Shown here: piece after piece, positions 27,608 through 36,688 of the stretch
How the letters are laid out: each line of letters opens with the position of its first letter
Numbering within the stretch: position 1 is the first letter of the stretch
NCBI GenBank assembly: GCA_964480915.1
Contig: CAYZRS010000010.1
Coordinates: 1 to 64,000 of the forward strand
Length of the DNA: 64,000 nt
Reading direction: 5' to 3'
DNA from: CAWGCE01 sp964480915
Lineage (GTDB): Bacteria; Planctomycetota; Planctomycetia; Pirellulales; Pirellulaceae
The notes under the pieces: model-generated
Told to the model about the DNA's origin: nothing
What the model saw: the letters and a program-made list of their open reading frames with translations, nothing else
Databases searched by the model: none
Position numbers and translations under genes: made by a program

Positions 27608-29008
27608 ATGAAACAAAGTCAGGACTATTTCCTTCTTACTGGTGCCACAGGTTTGCTGGGTCAATACATGACTCGCGACCTTCTCGCGGCCGGACATCGC
27701 GTCGCGATTCTCATTCGCGGCAACAAGAAACAGACGCCCTCGGAACGCATGGAAGCCTTCATGCAAATGTGGGAGCGTCAAGCGGGAACCGCACTGCCCA
27801 GGCCGGTCTGCTTGGAAGGAAATATTACCGAACCGAATGCGGGGCTGAGTGAAAGCGACTTCGCATGGGTCAAAGCCAATTGTGGCAACGCGATCCACTG
27901 CGCCGCTTCGCTCCAATTCAGAGAGCACAACGGCGAGCCCTGGCGCACGAACGTCGAAGGCACCAAGCATGTCCTTCAGATGTGCAACGACGCCCAAATC
28001 AAAACGATGCATTACATTTCCACAGCCTACGTGTGCGGTCATCGCGACACGCCGGTGATGGAAGACGAGTTGAACGTCGGCCAAAAATGGCGCAACGAAT
28101 ACGAAGACAGCAAGTTCCAAGCCGAGCAATTGGTCCGCGATGCGGGCTTCGAGTCACTCACGGTTTATCGGCCGGTCGTGATCACCGGCGACGCCGTGAC
28201 TGGCTACACCAGCACGTACCACGGCACCTACTTGTACATGAAGCTGGCCAAGATGCTGGCCAATAATACAGAACCGGACGAAAACGGAGTTCACCACATT
28301 CCCATTCGCTGGGGACTGACCGGCGACGAACGCCGCAACATCACACCGGTCGATTGGAACTCAGAAATCATCTGCCAGTTGATCAACAATAAAGAAGCGC
28401 ATGGAAAGACGTTTCACCTGGCACCCAGTGAACCGATCACCATGCACGACGCGATCACTTTCGGTACCAAATACTTCAACATCACCGGCATCGAGTTTTG
28501 TGGTTTCGGACGAAAGCCGGACGTGGAACTCAATGATCTCGAAAAATGGGTTTGGGCCGCCATTTCGATCTACGGCGCCTACGATTTCATGGACCCGGTG
28601 TTCGACACAACGAATTTGATGAAGTACGCCCCCGAACCGAAGTGCCCCAAATTGGACTGGGACATTGCGAAAAAGCTGATCGACTACGCCGAAGAAGATC
28701 GTTGGGGCAAGCGGAAACCGACGCCACCGACGGAACCGACACTGTGCGTGCTGAGCCTGCTTAAAGAAGAGTCCAAGAAAGAACCAGTGGCCGCGATTCA
28801 AGGCGACGACCTGCTTGGCGTCAACGTTTTGGGGCCGGGAGGCGGCCAATGGCAACTCTCGATCGATGGCGATTCGATTGCCGGTTTTGCTCCCGGATTT
28901 CCGCTCTCCGAATACCAAGCAACCACCGCCACGATCGACATCGAAGACTTGGCGGCCGGCATCAACGACGGCCGCAGCCTTCTCGACATCTTCCGTCAGA
29001 CCGTTTAG
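27608..29008 (+). CDS. NAD(P)-binding male-sterility/thioester-reductase-like protein
   Basis: A 466-residue protein. Its N terminus is an extended short-chain dehydrogenase fold with TGATGLLGQYMTRDLLAAGH (Rossmann GxxGxxG), a HYISTAYVCG strand, and a Y-x-x-x-K-type segment (YEDSKFQAEQLV). This groups it with NAD_binding_4 (fatty acyl-CoA or thioester reductase) proteins. The C-terminal 90 residues are a separate small domain that could be carrier-protein-like (DLAAGINDGRSLLDIF), but no DSL serine motif is certain. Start 27608 is chosen for the conserved N terminus; an upstream start at 27569 is possible. It probably reduces an activated acyl group, which is inference. Confidence 0.82.
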   Translation: MKQSQDYFLLTGATGLLGQYMTRDLLAAGHRVAILIRGNKKQTPSERMEAFMQMWERQAGTALPRPVCLEGNITEPNAGLSESDFAWVKANCGNAIHCAASLQFREHNGEPWRTNVEGTKHVLQMCNDAQIKTMHYISTAYVCGHRDTPVMEDELNVGQKWRNEYEDSKFQAEQLVRDAGFESLTVYRPVVITGDAVTGYTSTYHGTYLYMKLAKMLANNTEPDENGVHHIPIRWGLTGDERRNITPVDWNSEIICQLINNKEAHGKTFHLAPSEPITMHDAITFGTKYFNITGIEFCGFGRKPDVELNDLEKWVWAAISIYGAYDFMDPVFDTTNLMKYAPEPKCPKLDWDIAKKLIDYAEEDRWGKRKPTPPTEPTLCVLSLLKEESKKEPVAAIQGDDLLGVNVLGPGGGQWQLSIDGDSIAGFAPGFPLSEYQATTATIDIEDLAAGINDGRSLLDIFRQTV

Positions 29009-29294
29009 CCATCACGGGATGCACGCGGCGGCTCAACTCGCCCCCCGAGTGGGGAGCCGGGCTCCGTTGCGTTTTGTGAACGTGCGTGAACTTTCGAGCC
29101 GCAGAATGCAGCATGCGCCGCTCAGGCACAGTGGAATACCCGCTGGTCGCCTGCATTCAGCCCCTTCTGTTTGACCCACCCCCGTCTGCGACATAGATAG
29201 CTATTGGGAGTGAGCGTTCATCAATCGTTAGTCCATGGCCCTTCGCCCGTTGAAGAGCCCTGCGAATCAAGTTCCTTTTCAAGATTGCTCATTC

Positions 29295-29705
29295 ATGCAT
29301 ACGCCTATCACCGTGCCCGCGGCCACCGGTCTTCCCAACACCGTCCCACCCGTGGTGGAAAGCCTGTTGCGAATTCACTCGGACCGGCCGATCGACGAAA
29401 GGCGATCCGAAATCCGGCATCCGTACTCCAAGCTGATCGAATTACTGCCGATCGACAAAAGGACACTCCGATCGATAGGAGATCCGATCACCGTGGTCGG
29501 AAAAGAGCTTTCTGTCGGTGGTATCGGGTTTTATCACCACGAAGTCATCCCTTATCGCTACCTGCTGGTGCCAGTGTCGCAGGGGAAAATCGACGCTTGG
29601 CTGCTGACCCGCATTCGTTGGTGCCGTTTCCTCAAGCCGGGATGGTATGAAAGTGGCGGTCAGTTTGTGCGGAAAATCACGGAATTGCCTGAAATCATCG
29701 GGTGA
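29295..29705 (+). CDS. PilZ-like domain protein
   Basis: About 136 residues from the ATG at 29295 (an ATG at 29235 would add 20). The body shows a PilZ pattern: RRSEIRHPY for the RxxxR region, then ELSVGGIGF in place of DxSxxG, ending with a beta-strand RIRWCRFLKPGWYESGGQFV. PilZ domains bind cyclic di-GMP. Here the first Asp of DxSxxG is Glu, so binding may be altered. It has no fused output domain and probably acts on a partner. Confidence 0.7.
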   Translation: MHTPITVPAATGLPNTVPPVVESLLRIHSDRPIDERRSEIRHPYSKLIELLPIDKRTLRSIGDPITVVGKELSVGGIGFYHHEVIPYRYLLVPVSQGKIDAWLLTRIRWCRFLKPGWYESGGQFVRKITELPEIIG

Positions 29706-30158
29706 TGATGAGACGTTGATCATTGGATTCGTCCATCCGCAGGCAGAGAGAAAACTCGCTGGGAGGGATTCCATTGGGAAGCGACCAAAAGGCCTTGCAA
29801 TCGCGATTCTTCAAGCTAACGTTTAATAGATACGAGGCATTCACTCGTAGCTACCGCCAGTTTGAAGCTAGAACTGGCATCCTTTCTTCGGCACTCCGAG
29901 AACTTGAGTCGTCGAGGTGATTAGGCCATCGGAGGTACTCAGTTCTTCCGCAATCATAGAGTCTCGGGTAATTGCCTGAGGAGAATCCAAGGGGTCGTCG
30001 CGAAAGTGGCGGCCCTTTCTCATGCGCGGTGCTGAAGCAACGGCCAAGCATAGCGCCGGTGGCAAAACCCCATTTGAAACACCCGTCTTGAAATGGGCGC
30101 TCGGCTCGAAGCAAGGACGAAACGCTTACCACCGCCACTCAAAACAGCACCACAAATC
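29706..30158. other. intergenic region, no gene supported
   Basis: This stretch of about 450 nt separates the PilZ gene from the convergent M48 protease gene. The short open frames in it show no start signal or family pattern. I see no RNA gene or strong terminator. Confidence 0.4.
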
Positions 30159-31025
30159 CTATTTTCGCAAGCCTTCGGGGACGCCGCTGGGAAATTCCTT
30201 GGCGAGCAGCGTCTTAATGTAGGCCTTGCGATTCGCCGGCTTCGGGTGCGTACTCATCATCTCGGGCGGACCACCTTGAGAAGAGGCGTCCAAGATATCC
30301 ATGACGCCCATCATGGCGCGCGGGTCGTAGCCAGAAAGCGCCGACAGTCGGACACCCCAGACGTCCGATTCCAATTCGTCTCCACGCCCGTACTTCATGT
30401 TGATCATCTGGCCAATCGCCTGCGCCATGCGAGCCCCTTCGAAGCCACCACCCGCCACACCGACCGCACCGGTAAGACCTTGAGTCAACTTCTGCTTGGC
30501 CATCCGCTGGGCACCGTGCCGAGACAACACGTGGCCGATCTCGTGGCCCAACACGCCGGCCAATTGCCCTTCGGTTTCCAGCTTCTGATAGAGCGCCGCG
30601 GTGATGAAGACTTGCCCGCCTGGCAAGGCGAAGGCATTGATCGTCTGGTCGTCGCGCAGCAAATGAAATTCAAACGCTTCGCGATACGGGTTGATGCGGC
30701 TGTTCTTTTGCAACCATTCTTCCAAACCCATCAACAATCGGCCGCCGACCTGATCGACATGGTCCTGCCCGGCCTGATTTGGATGCAAGCCGCCATGCTG
30801 AGCCGCCATCTGATCAACGGCGGCCAGCCCCATGCGGATCTCTTCGTTCTCATCCATCGCAACGCGCTGTTTCTCGCCCGTCACCGGGTTTACTTCACCC
30901 ATCGAGTAATAAGAAAACAATGCGAAAAGCATCATCGCGGCTGCGATCATGAGCCGGATCTTGAACCCGCCACCCATACCGCGACGACGACCATACCCGC
31001 CCCGGCCACCATATCCATAACTCAT
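30159..31025 (-). CDS. M48-family zinc metalloprotease
   Basis: A 288-residue protein with a glycine/arginine-rich N terminus (MSYGYGGRGGYGRRRGMGGG), one membrane helix (about 23-41), and an M48 catalytic domain with HEIGH at residues 151-155. A downstream ELESD supplies the likely third zinc ligand. FALPGGQVFIT before the catalytic helix is typical of Oma1/BepA-like members. It is probably a membrane-anchored protease facing the periplasm, acting in envelope protein quality control. ATG 31025 is chosen over an upstream in-frame start at 31058. Confidence 0.9.
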   Translation of the reverse strand: MSYGYGGRGGYGRRRGMGGGFKIRLMIAAAMMLFALFSYYSMGEVNPVTGEKQRVAMDENEEIRMGLAAVDQMAAQHGGLHPNQAGQDHVDQVGGRLLMGLEEWLQKNSRINPYREAFEFHLLRDDQTINAFALPGGQVFITAALYQKLETEGQLAGVLGHEIGHVLSRHGAQRMAKQKLTQGLTGAVGVAGGGFEGARMAQAIGQMINMKYGRGDELESDVWGVRLSALSGYDPRAMMGVMDILDASSQGGPPEMMSTHPKPANRKAYIKTLLAKEFPSGVPEGLRK

Positions 31026-31088
31026 AATGCACTCTCGAACTGAAGACTCATCCGCCAAAAACCACGACGCCGACGATCGGGCTCATCT

Positions 31089-31433
31089 TTAGGAAGGATC
31101 GACCGCATCGGCGGTACTCGCATCGCCCGGCCCACCATCGTATCCCGGTGTACCTGGCGCGTTCTCGAGCAACTCGCGAAAGAACAGGCGATGCATGAAC
31201 TCTAAGAGTATCCAACTCACCAGGCTGGCGACCAAAGACCACAGCGGCGCCAGGCCGTACATGTATGCGACGAAAAATAACGACGCCGCAAAGAGCACAT
31301 ACCCCAAATGGGCGGGCCAGTCGGTGGGAAAGAAGTAATCGATCAACACGAGCAGCGCCCCCACAATGGCCAAAGCCTCTGGCACGTGGAACTGACGCAG
31401 CAAGTCGATGATTTCAAAAATTTGATCTGTCAT
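31089..31433 (-). CDS. small membrane protein
   Basis: A 114-residue protein with two or three membrane helices (about 17-37, 42-60 and 63-82) and an acidic, glycine-rich tail. It is unrecognised, though the layout is vaguely like the membrane part of NfeD proteins. A TATAAT at 31441-31446 (read on the minus strand) lies only seven bases before its ATG, so the message may be leaderless or nearly so. It precedes the M48 protease gene by 63 nt, probably in one unit. Confidence 0.68.
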   Translation of the reverse strand: MTDQIFEIIDLLRQFHVPEALAIVGALLVLIDYFFPTDWPAHLGYVLFAASLFFVAYMYGLAPLWSLVASLVSWILLEFMHRLFFRELLENAPGTPGYDGGPGDASTADAVDPS

Positions 31434-31440
31434 GCCACGA

Positions 31441-31446
31441 ATTATA
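31441..31446 (-). promoter_or_regulatory. possible -10 box giving a leaderless mRNA
   Basis: Perfect TATAAT on the minus strand, seven bases from the ATG of the small membrane protein gene at 31433. Transcription would begin at or next to the start codon. The -35 region is not clear. Confidence 0.4.
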
Positions 31447-31582
31447 GTCGCATTCCATCCGAGGGGGATAGTTGGCTTTTTGCTTCGAGAACGGCACCCA
31501 GGACACTTGATCGCCGCCCCCAGCAGGACAACAGCCCGGCGACCGCTAGCCTGTCAATTGCCTTGCGACTCTTTCGAACCGT

Positions 31583-31597
31583 TTGCTATAAGTCGCC
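31583..31597 (+). promoter_or_regulatory. extended -10 promoter motif, copy 1
   Basis: TTGCTATAAGTCGCC contains TGCTATAAG, an extended -10 (TGn-TATAAT-like). A TTGCGA at 31563-31568 lies 18 nt upstream and could be the -35. The motif is 37 nt before the DUF481 ATG. The same 15 bases occur at 37131-37145. Confidence 0.65.
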
Positions 31598-31633
31598 TCG
31601 ATTCCTTGGGGCAAAACCAGAGGTGTGATTTTG

Positions 31634-32530
31634 ATGAACCGCGTTTTTCGTTTGGCAATAGTCGTCGCTGTTGTGTTGTTGCTCGACTCGAACCTAACTG
31701 CACAACAAGAGGCCTACGCGCCCATCGTGGACAGCGGGCAGGTTTTCTCTCCGGGCAGCATCTACGATCCGTCACCGATCGTCGGCGAGACCCCAGTCGA
31801 TCCCGCCATACTCCCTGCCGAGCCACTCCCGTCTGAACCGGACATGGCTTGGTACGATCCTCGCAATGTTTTCTCGCCCGTCTACTGGGACGGTAACATT
31901 CAGTTCGGACTCAACGGGTCGGAAGGAAACGCCGAATCGTTCAGCATGCGTTCCGGTTTCGAATTATCGCGCGAGACCGCCCGCACCAATTGGGACATCG
32001 ATCTGACTTACGCCAAAACCGATCAGAATGGCATCGAAACGCAACACAACGCGCTGCTCTGGAGCAACTGGGACTACAAACTGGCCAATCCGCGTTGGTC
32101 GTGGTTTACCAAGTTTGGTCTCGAATACGACGAGTTCAAGAACTTCGATTTGCGATTGTCGGCCAGTACGGGACTTGGATATCTACTCGTCGACACACCC
32201 CGAACGCAGTTTCGTCCACGATTCGGTTTTGGCGTTTCACACGAGATTGGCGGCAGCAATGACGATGTCGTTCCAGAAGCCGTCTTCGGGTTCGACTTCG
32301 CTCACAAGTTCAACGAATTTAACTCGTTCAACGTGGTGCACGACTACTATCCCGACTGGAGCGATTTTGCCAATTTCCGCCAAGTCACCGACGCCGGCTG
32401 GGAAATCTTGCTCAACCAGACCAATGGGCTCAGTCTAAAAATCGGCGTCATCCATCGCTACGACAGTACTCCCGAAGGCGCAGAGAAAAGCGACGTCGAC
32501 TATAGCGTCCTATTGCTGTGGGCACTCTAG
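31634..32530 (+). CDS. DUF481 outer-membrane barrel protein (YdiY-like)
   Basis: A 298-residue protein with a signal peptide (LAIVVAVVLLLDSNLTA), a short proline-rich linker, and a DUF481-type beta-barrel of alternating aromatic strands (GNIQFGLNGSEGNAESFSMRS, then TNWDIDLTYAKTDQNG). Members are probable outer-membrane proteins of unknown cargo. ATG 31634 is chosen because AGAGGTG precedes it at suitable distance; a GTG at 31625 is also in frame. It has its own promoter-like motif upstream and is convergent with der. Confidence 0.85.
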   Translation: MNRVFRLAIVVAVVLLLDSNLTAQQEAYAPIVDSGQVFSPGSIYDPSPIVGETPVDPAILPAEPLPSEPDMAWYDPRNVFSPVYWDGNIQFGLNGSEGNAESFSMRSGFELSRETARTNWDIDLTYAKTDQNGIETQHNALLWSNWDYKLANPRWSWFTKFGLEYDEFKNFDLRLSASTGLGYLLVDTPRTQFRPRFGFGVSHEIGGSNDDVVPEAVFGFDFAHKFNEFNSFNVVHDYYPDWSDFANFRQVTDAGWEILLNQTNGLSLKIGVIHRYDSTPEGAEKSDVDYSVLLLWAL

Positions 32531-32576
32531 ACATCGGACAGGTTTGACTTGCCGATTCGTCGATTCGGCACATGGC

Positions 32577-33962
32577 CTAAACCGGCTCCACTGGCGATTC
32601 GTCCTTGTGACGGTCGCCTCCGTCCAGACGATCGTCCCGTTCGTCGTCCCGTTTGCGGCGCTGCATGAACATCTTGATCGGCACTTCGCCAAACTCCAGC
32701 TGATCTCGCAGCACGCCCATCAGGTAGCGGCGGTAGGACGAAGTAAACCCGTCCGTATAGTTGCAAACCATCATGATCGTCGGTGGCTGGGTGGCGACCT
32801 GTGTGGCATAGAAAATCTTCGGACGCTTGTTCTTGTGAAGCGGCGGAGGATAGTACTGCAGCGCCTGCTTGAGCAGGGCATTGAGCTGGCTGGTGCTAAC
32901 ACGTGAACGGGATTGCTTGAACAGCATCTGAGCGTGATTGAGCAGCGTCTTCGCGTTTTTTCCGGTCTGTCCCGTAATGAAAGCAATCGGCACGTGCCAC
33001 ATCGAACCGAACGTATCGCGCAGGTAAGTCGACCACTCTTCCGTCGCCACCTTTCCGCTATACAAGTCCCATTTGTTGACGACAAAGATGCACGGTTTGT
33101 AATCGGCCATGATGAAGCTGCAAAGCTGTTTGTCGACTCGGCTGATCGGCTCGGACGCGTCGAAGAACAATAAAACGACATCGGCTTGCCGAATACTCCG
33201 TTCCGCGCGGCGCATTCCGTAGAAATCGAGGTCGGTTCGCACAGCGACTCGACGACGGAGCCCGGGCGTATCGATCGCCACGAATGGCTTTCCATCCATC
33301 TCGAAGCGAATGTCGACGCTGTCACGAGTCGTCCCCGGGACCTCACTGACGATCATGCGATCTTCGTCGAGGAGCGTATTGATGAACGTGCTCTTACCGA
33401 CGTTTCGCCGACCGACGATGGCGATCTTCATCTCCGGCTCTTCGTCCATCGATTCTTCAAACGCCGGTGGCAGCTTTTCCAAAATGGCTTCGAGAAGTTC
33501 TCCTTTGTTGCGGTCCGCCTTGACGCTGATGCGGATCACGTCGCCAAACCCTAACTTGTAGAACTCGTCCGCTTCCGAATCCCGTTTCGTGCTGTCCGTT
33601 TTGTTGGCAACGAGCAGGACCGGTTTCTTCACCTGACGCAAACGGCGAGTCACTTCCTCATCCAGCGGAACGACTCCCGTCAGCGTATCGACAACGAACA
33701 GCAACAGGTCGGCTTGATCGATCCCGTAGGCAATCTGCTGCTCGACGTCGTCGGTCAGATCATCGCTATCTTTGATGCCGATCCCACCCGTATCGACGAT
33801 CTCGCAAAAACGCTCATCGATTTCGATCATCCGCGTCAGCCGATCGCGCGTCACGCCGGAATAATCATCGACGATGGCAATTCGCTTACCGGCCAGCCAA
33901 TTGAAAATGCTCGACTTCCCAACATTAGGACGACCGACGATGGCTATTTTGGGAACACTCAT
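32577..33962 (-). CDS. der: GTPase Der (EngA)
   Basis: A 461-residue protein with two consecutive GTPase domains and a C-terminal KH-like domain, the usual Der length and layout. The first G1 is GRPNVGKSS with switch DTGGIG and NKTD; the second is GRRNVGKST with DTPGLRRR and NKWD. Der is needed for assembly of the large ribosomal subunit in the cytoplasm. ATG 33962 matches the family N terminus (SVPKIAIVG); a longer reading to 34046 is not needed. The C terminus ends in a charged tail rich in Asp and Arg. It is divergent from the uracil-DNA glycosylase gene. Confidence 0.97.
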   Translation of the reverse strand: MSVPKIAIVGRPNVGKSSIFNWLAGKRIAIVDDYSGVTRDRLTRMIEIDERFCEIVDTGGIGIKDSDDLTDDVEQQIAYGIDQADLLLFVVDTLTGVVPLDEEVTRRLRQVKKPVLLVANKTDSTKRDSEADEFYKLGFGDVIRISVKADRNKGELLEAILEKLPPAFEESMDEEPEMKIAIVGRRNVGKSTFINTLLDEDRMIVSEVPGTTRDSVDIRFEMDGKPFVAIDTPGLRRRVAVRTDLDFYGMRRAERSIRQADVVLLFFDASEPISRVDKQLCSFIMADYKPCIFVVNKWDLYSGKVATEEWSTYLRDTFGSMWHVPIAFITGQTGKNAKTLLNHAQMLFKQSRSRVSTSQLNALLKQALQYYPPPLHKNKRPKIFYATQVATQPPTIMMVCNYTDGFTSSYRRYLMGVLRDQLEFGEVPIKMFMQRRKRDDERDDRLDGGDRHKDESPVEPV

Positions 33963-34078
33963 GATTTTCGATTTAGGAGAAGGAGACAATGACGAGGCAG
34001 GAGGTCGGGCAAAGCGGACAGAGCCTGCCCAATTAAGTCGTTTCAACGTATATTGCGGATCGGCGGGTACGTAGGCAA

Positions 34079-34945
34079 ATGAATCAAGTCATCCGGCAAT
34101 CAATCGTGGATCCAACGCAGCCCCAAGAAGCGACGAATTCGGACCTGGCCGACGGCGCCGATTTGGCCGCTGCGCTGTCGCAGCAATTGGACAGTTTGCG
34201 ACTGGCCGGTGTTAACTCATTACCTGTTGTTTCGGCGGTCGAAAGTGACCATCGGCCTGCGGAAGAGCCAGCCGAAGAACCGAAACCGACCGTGCCTGAC
34301 GTCGCCGCCACACCCGACCAGAACCAGGATACACAAAACGAGCCTCCCATGCCGCCAACAAAGCGCAAAAACGATCCTAGTAAGGCCCTCCAAGTCATCT
34401 GTGACGAGGTCAGCTCGTGCACTCAATGCGAAGAATTGGCGTCCACAAGGAACAAAACCGTCTTTGGGGTCGGAAACCCCAAGGCGCGGCTCTGCTTCCT
34501 CGGCGAAGCGCCCGGAGCGGATGAGGACAAGACGGGCGAGCCCTTTGTTGGGCGGGCCGGCAAGCTCCTGACGAAAATCATCGAGGCCTGTACGCTCACT
34601 CGCGACGACGTCTACATCCTCAACATGCTCAAATGTCGGCCGCCCGAAAATCGCAATCCGCTACCCGGTGAAATGGAAAATTGCGACGGTTTCTTGAAGC
34701 GGCAGTTGGAAGTGATTCAGCCCGAGTTCATTTGCTGCCTCGGGGCCGTATCTGCAAAAGCACTGCTCAAGTCGGACCTCACCATTGGTAAGCTCCGCGG
34801 CGAATTCCACGAATGGAACGGCATCAAAGTCCTGGCGACATACCACCCGGCCTACTTGCTGCGCAACCCGCCGGCCAAAGCCGAAGTCTGGAAGGACATG
34901 CAGTTCCTGATGAAAGCCATGGGGATCAAGTTACCCAAGGAATGA
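34079..34945 (+). CDS. family-4 (Fe-S) uracil-DNA glycosylase
   Basis: A 288-residue protein. Residues 1-100 are a low-complexity, proline/glutamate-rich extension absent from minimal members. The catalytic domain follows: motif GEAPGADEDKTGEPFVGRAG and the second motif HPAYLLRNP. Cysteines 114, 117, 186 and 202 fit the C-x2-C-xn-C-x15-C pattern of the 4Fe-4S cluster in family-4 enzymes. It removes uracil from DNA in base-excision repair. Opening residues MNQVIRQS lie close to the promoter region shared with der. It has its own terminator-like hairpin after the stop. Confidence 0.92.
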   Translation: MNQVIRQSIVDPTQPQEATNSDLADGADLAAALSQQLDSLRLAGVNSLPVVSAVESDHRPAEEPAEEPKPTVPDVAATPDQNQDTQNEPPMPPTKRKNDPSKALQVICDEVSSCTQCEELASTRNKTVFGVGNPKARLCFLGEAPGADEDKTGEPFVGRAGKLLTKIIEACTLTRDDVYILNMLKCRPPENRNPLPGEMENCDGFLKRQLEVIQPEFICCLGAVSAKALLKSDLTIGKLRGEFHEWNGIKVLATYHPAYLLRNPPAKAEVWKDMQFLMKAMGIKLPKE

Positions 34946-34952
34946 TACGAAT

Positions 34953-34971
34953 CGCTCACCAGCGGTGAGCG
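34953..34971. terminator. hairpin between convergent genes
   Basis: CGCTCACC-AGC-GGTGAGCG forms a perfect 8-bp stem with a 3-nt loop, between the convergent uracil-DNA glycosylase and kinase stops. There is only a short T-rich tail (AATTTC), so it may be a bidirectional terminator of modest strength. Confidence 0.6.
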
Positions 34972-34975
34972 AATT

Positions 34976-36379
34976 TCAATCGGCCGGCAATAATTTGGCC
35001 AACTGCTCCCGGAGTTCGGACATCTTCAGCGGCATGCTGAGCGCCGCCACATGATCGGGCAAGTCCAGTTTGGATTTGAATTTCGCCTGGCTCTTGCCGA
35101 AGAGCAGTACCTGAGCCAACTTGCCGGTGGCCGAACCGTTAAGCAAATTGCGATGCAGTTCTAACCCGGCTTTACCGAGTGATGCGAGCGAAATGATCAA
35201 CGCATCGGCCGATTTCACATCGCGATCGATCCGTTGTTGGGCTCGTTCTGCATCGGTTACCAACAGCGGACGATAACCACTCTTCTTAAGCCCACTACGA
35301 AGCGCCGTCTGCAGCGCTTCGTTGGATTCGACAATCAGGATGCGTTTCATCTGCGATGGGTCGATGATCGCTTGATTGGCAGAACCATCCGCGAACTCAG
35401 GATCGAGCGCTTTACGCGCCTTGCGAAGATCAATCAGCAGGTCCAATTGAGTCTGGTGACGCTGTTTCACATCGATCTGCATCGCCCGATTCACGACCGA
35501 TTCGACCGCCAGCGGAATATCAGGAATGATCTGCCTTAAAGGTACGACTTCACGAAATCGCGAAGCCTCTTTGGTGTTCGCCAGCGGCTGCCGACCCGTC
35601 AACAAATGGTAGAACATGCAACCGGTAAAATAGATGTCGCTGCGCGAATCGCCTTTATCAGCGTTGGTCAGTTTCTCTAGACCGGCGTAATCAACGGTTC
35701 GAGCATTTCCGGCATCGCCATCAATGCCGGCCAGGCCAAAGTCGACCATCATCGGAACACCGTCGCTCGACATCAGGACGTTCGACAATTTTAGATCGCG
35801 GTGCGTGATTCCCTTTTCCCAGGCATGGTGCAATCCAGAAACGATGCCCAGCATGATCTCGACCGCTTCGGCCGGTTCAATCTTGCGACGAATTTGCACG
35901 AACTCTCGCAAGCTCTGCCCCTCGACGAATTCCATGACGAGGAAATGCGTGTGGCGAATCGAGTGGACTTCGTAGATGGGTACGATGTTGGGATGCTTCA
36001 GTTTGAGTCCCATCTCACCTTCGCGCAGAAATTTCTTCGTTTCCGGTGGCTTCTCGGCGTGCCGTTTTCGCAGCACCTTCAGCGCAAAGACCTTACCGGT
36101 TTCTCGATGCACCCCGCGATAGACGCGTGCGAACGAACCGGTGCCGACCAAGTAGAGAACCTTGTAGTCGCCGTAGTAGAAGCCCGCCTTCTCGCCTTTG
36201 AGCAGCCGCTCCACCTGATAGTTGGTCATGTACTCGCGCTGGAGGAGCACATTCTGAAAATCTTCAGTCGGTACATTCCGAGTTCCAAAATGACCCCACA
36301 CCGATTCCAGGTCACGCTGTTCGATGAGGTTAAGATCAAAGGCACGCTGGGCAAACTCTTCCGCAGTAAGCTCAAGCAT
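34976..36379 (-). CDS. Ser/Thr protein kinase with C-terminal pseudo-receiver domain
   Basis: A 467-residue soluble protein. A helical N-terminal region (1-70) is followed by a Hanks-type kinase domain: GTGSFARV at 79-86, ATP-binding Lys101, HRDLKLSN with catalytic Asp195, and DFG at 213-215. The last 120 residues look like a response-regulator receiver (MKRILIVESNEALQTALRSG), but the acidic pair is replaced by E-S and the phospho-acceptor strand reads ALIISLASLG, with Ser where Asp is expected. It therefore probably does not take phosphate from a histidine kinase. No membrane helix or PASTA domain is seen. ATG 36379 is preferred to a TTG at 36397. Confidence 0.9.
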   Translation of the reverse strand: MLELTAEEFAQRAFDLNLIEQRDLESVWGHFGTRNVPTEDFQNVLLQREYMTNYQVERLLKGEKAGFYYGDYKVLYLVGTGSFARVYRGVHRETGKVFALKVLRKRHAEKPPETKKFLREGEMGLKLKHPNIVPIYEVHSIRHTHFLVMEFVEGQSLREFVQIRRKIEPAEAVEIMLGIVSGLHHAWEKGITHRDLKLSNVLMSSDGVPMMVDFGLAGIDGDAGNARTVDYAGLEKLTNADKGDSRSDIYFTGCMFYHLLTGRQPLANTKEASRFREVVPLRQIIPDIPLAVESVVNRAMQIDVKQRHQTQLDLLIDLRKARKALDPEFADGSANQAIIDPSQMKRILIVESNEALQTALRSGLKKSGYRPLLVTDAERAQQRIDRDVKSADALIISLASLGKAGLELHRNLLNGSATGKLAQVLLFGKSQAKFKSKLDLPDHVAALSMPLKMSELREQLAKLLPAD

Positions 36380-36470
36380 TGATTTGACCGTTCCCAACTC
36401 GACGAGTGTACAAACTAAGCTTCCCTTGGCCGGCTTCGGCTGTGACTTCGTGCCAACAGCCGCTCACTGC

Positions 36471-36491
36471 CCTGAGAAGCATCTCAGGCTT
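36471..36491. terminator. hairpin with T-run upstream of the kinase gene
   Basis: CCTGAGA-AGCA-TCTCAGG followed on the plus strand by CTTTTG. Plus-strand transcription here has no visible gene, so it may terminate an unseen short RNA or fold in the leader of the minus-strand kinase transcript about 90 nt before its ATG. Confidence 0.4.
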
Positions 36492-36624
36492 TTGCCATCT
36501 CTTGATTTTACGTTGATCCGACGACATCAGCAAACCGCTTTGTCGATGGCCCGCCTATCGGATACCACCAACGAAAAAGAAGAAAGACGCAACGATGACC
36601 CACTTTTGAGCAAAGGAAAAGAAA

Positions 36625-36650
36625 CGGGCCACCAAAAGAGTGGTGGCCCG
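36625..36650 (-). terminator. intrinsic terminator after the coiled-coil gene
   Basis: A 10-bp perfect stem (CGGGCCACCA paired with TGGTGGCCCG, 6-nt loop), followed on the minus strand by TTTCTTTTCC. It lies 39 nt after the stop of the minus-strand 91-residue gene. Confidence 0.8.
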
Positions 36651-36688
36651 CAATCTCAGTTTGCACGGTGCGAGTGATCGGTCACTCT

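Noticed and set aside
29009..29234. short open frames and GC-rich stretch between the reductase and PilZ genes
   Set aside because: No family pattern, weak start signals, and no clear terminator stem with a U-run.
30093..31043. 316-codon open frame on the plus strand
   Set aside because: Antisense to the M48 protease gene, which has HEIGH and a membrane helix; no motif is seen in the plus-strand frame.
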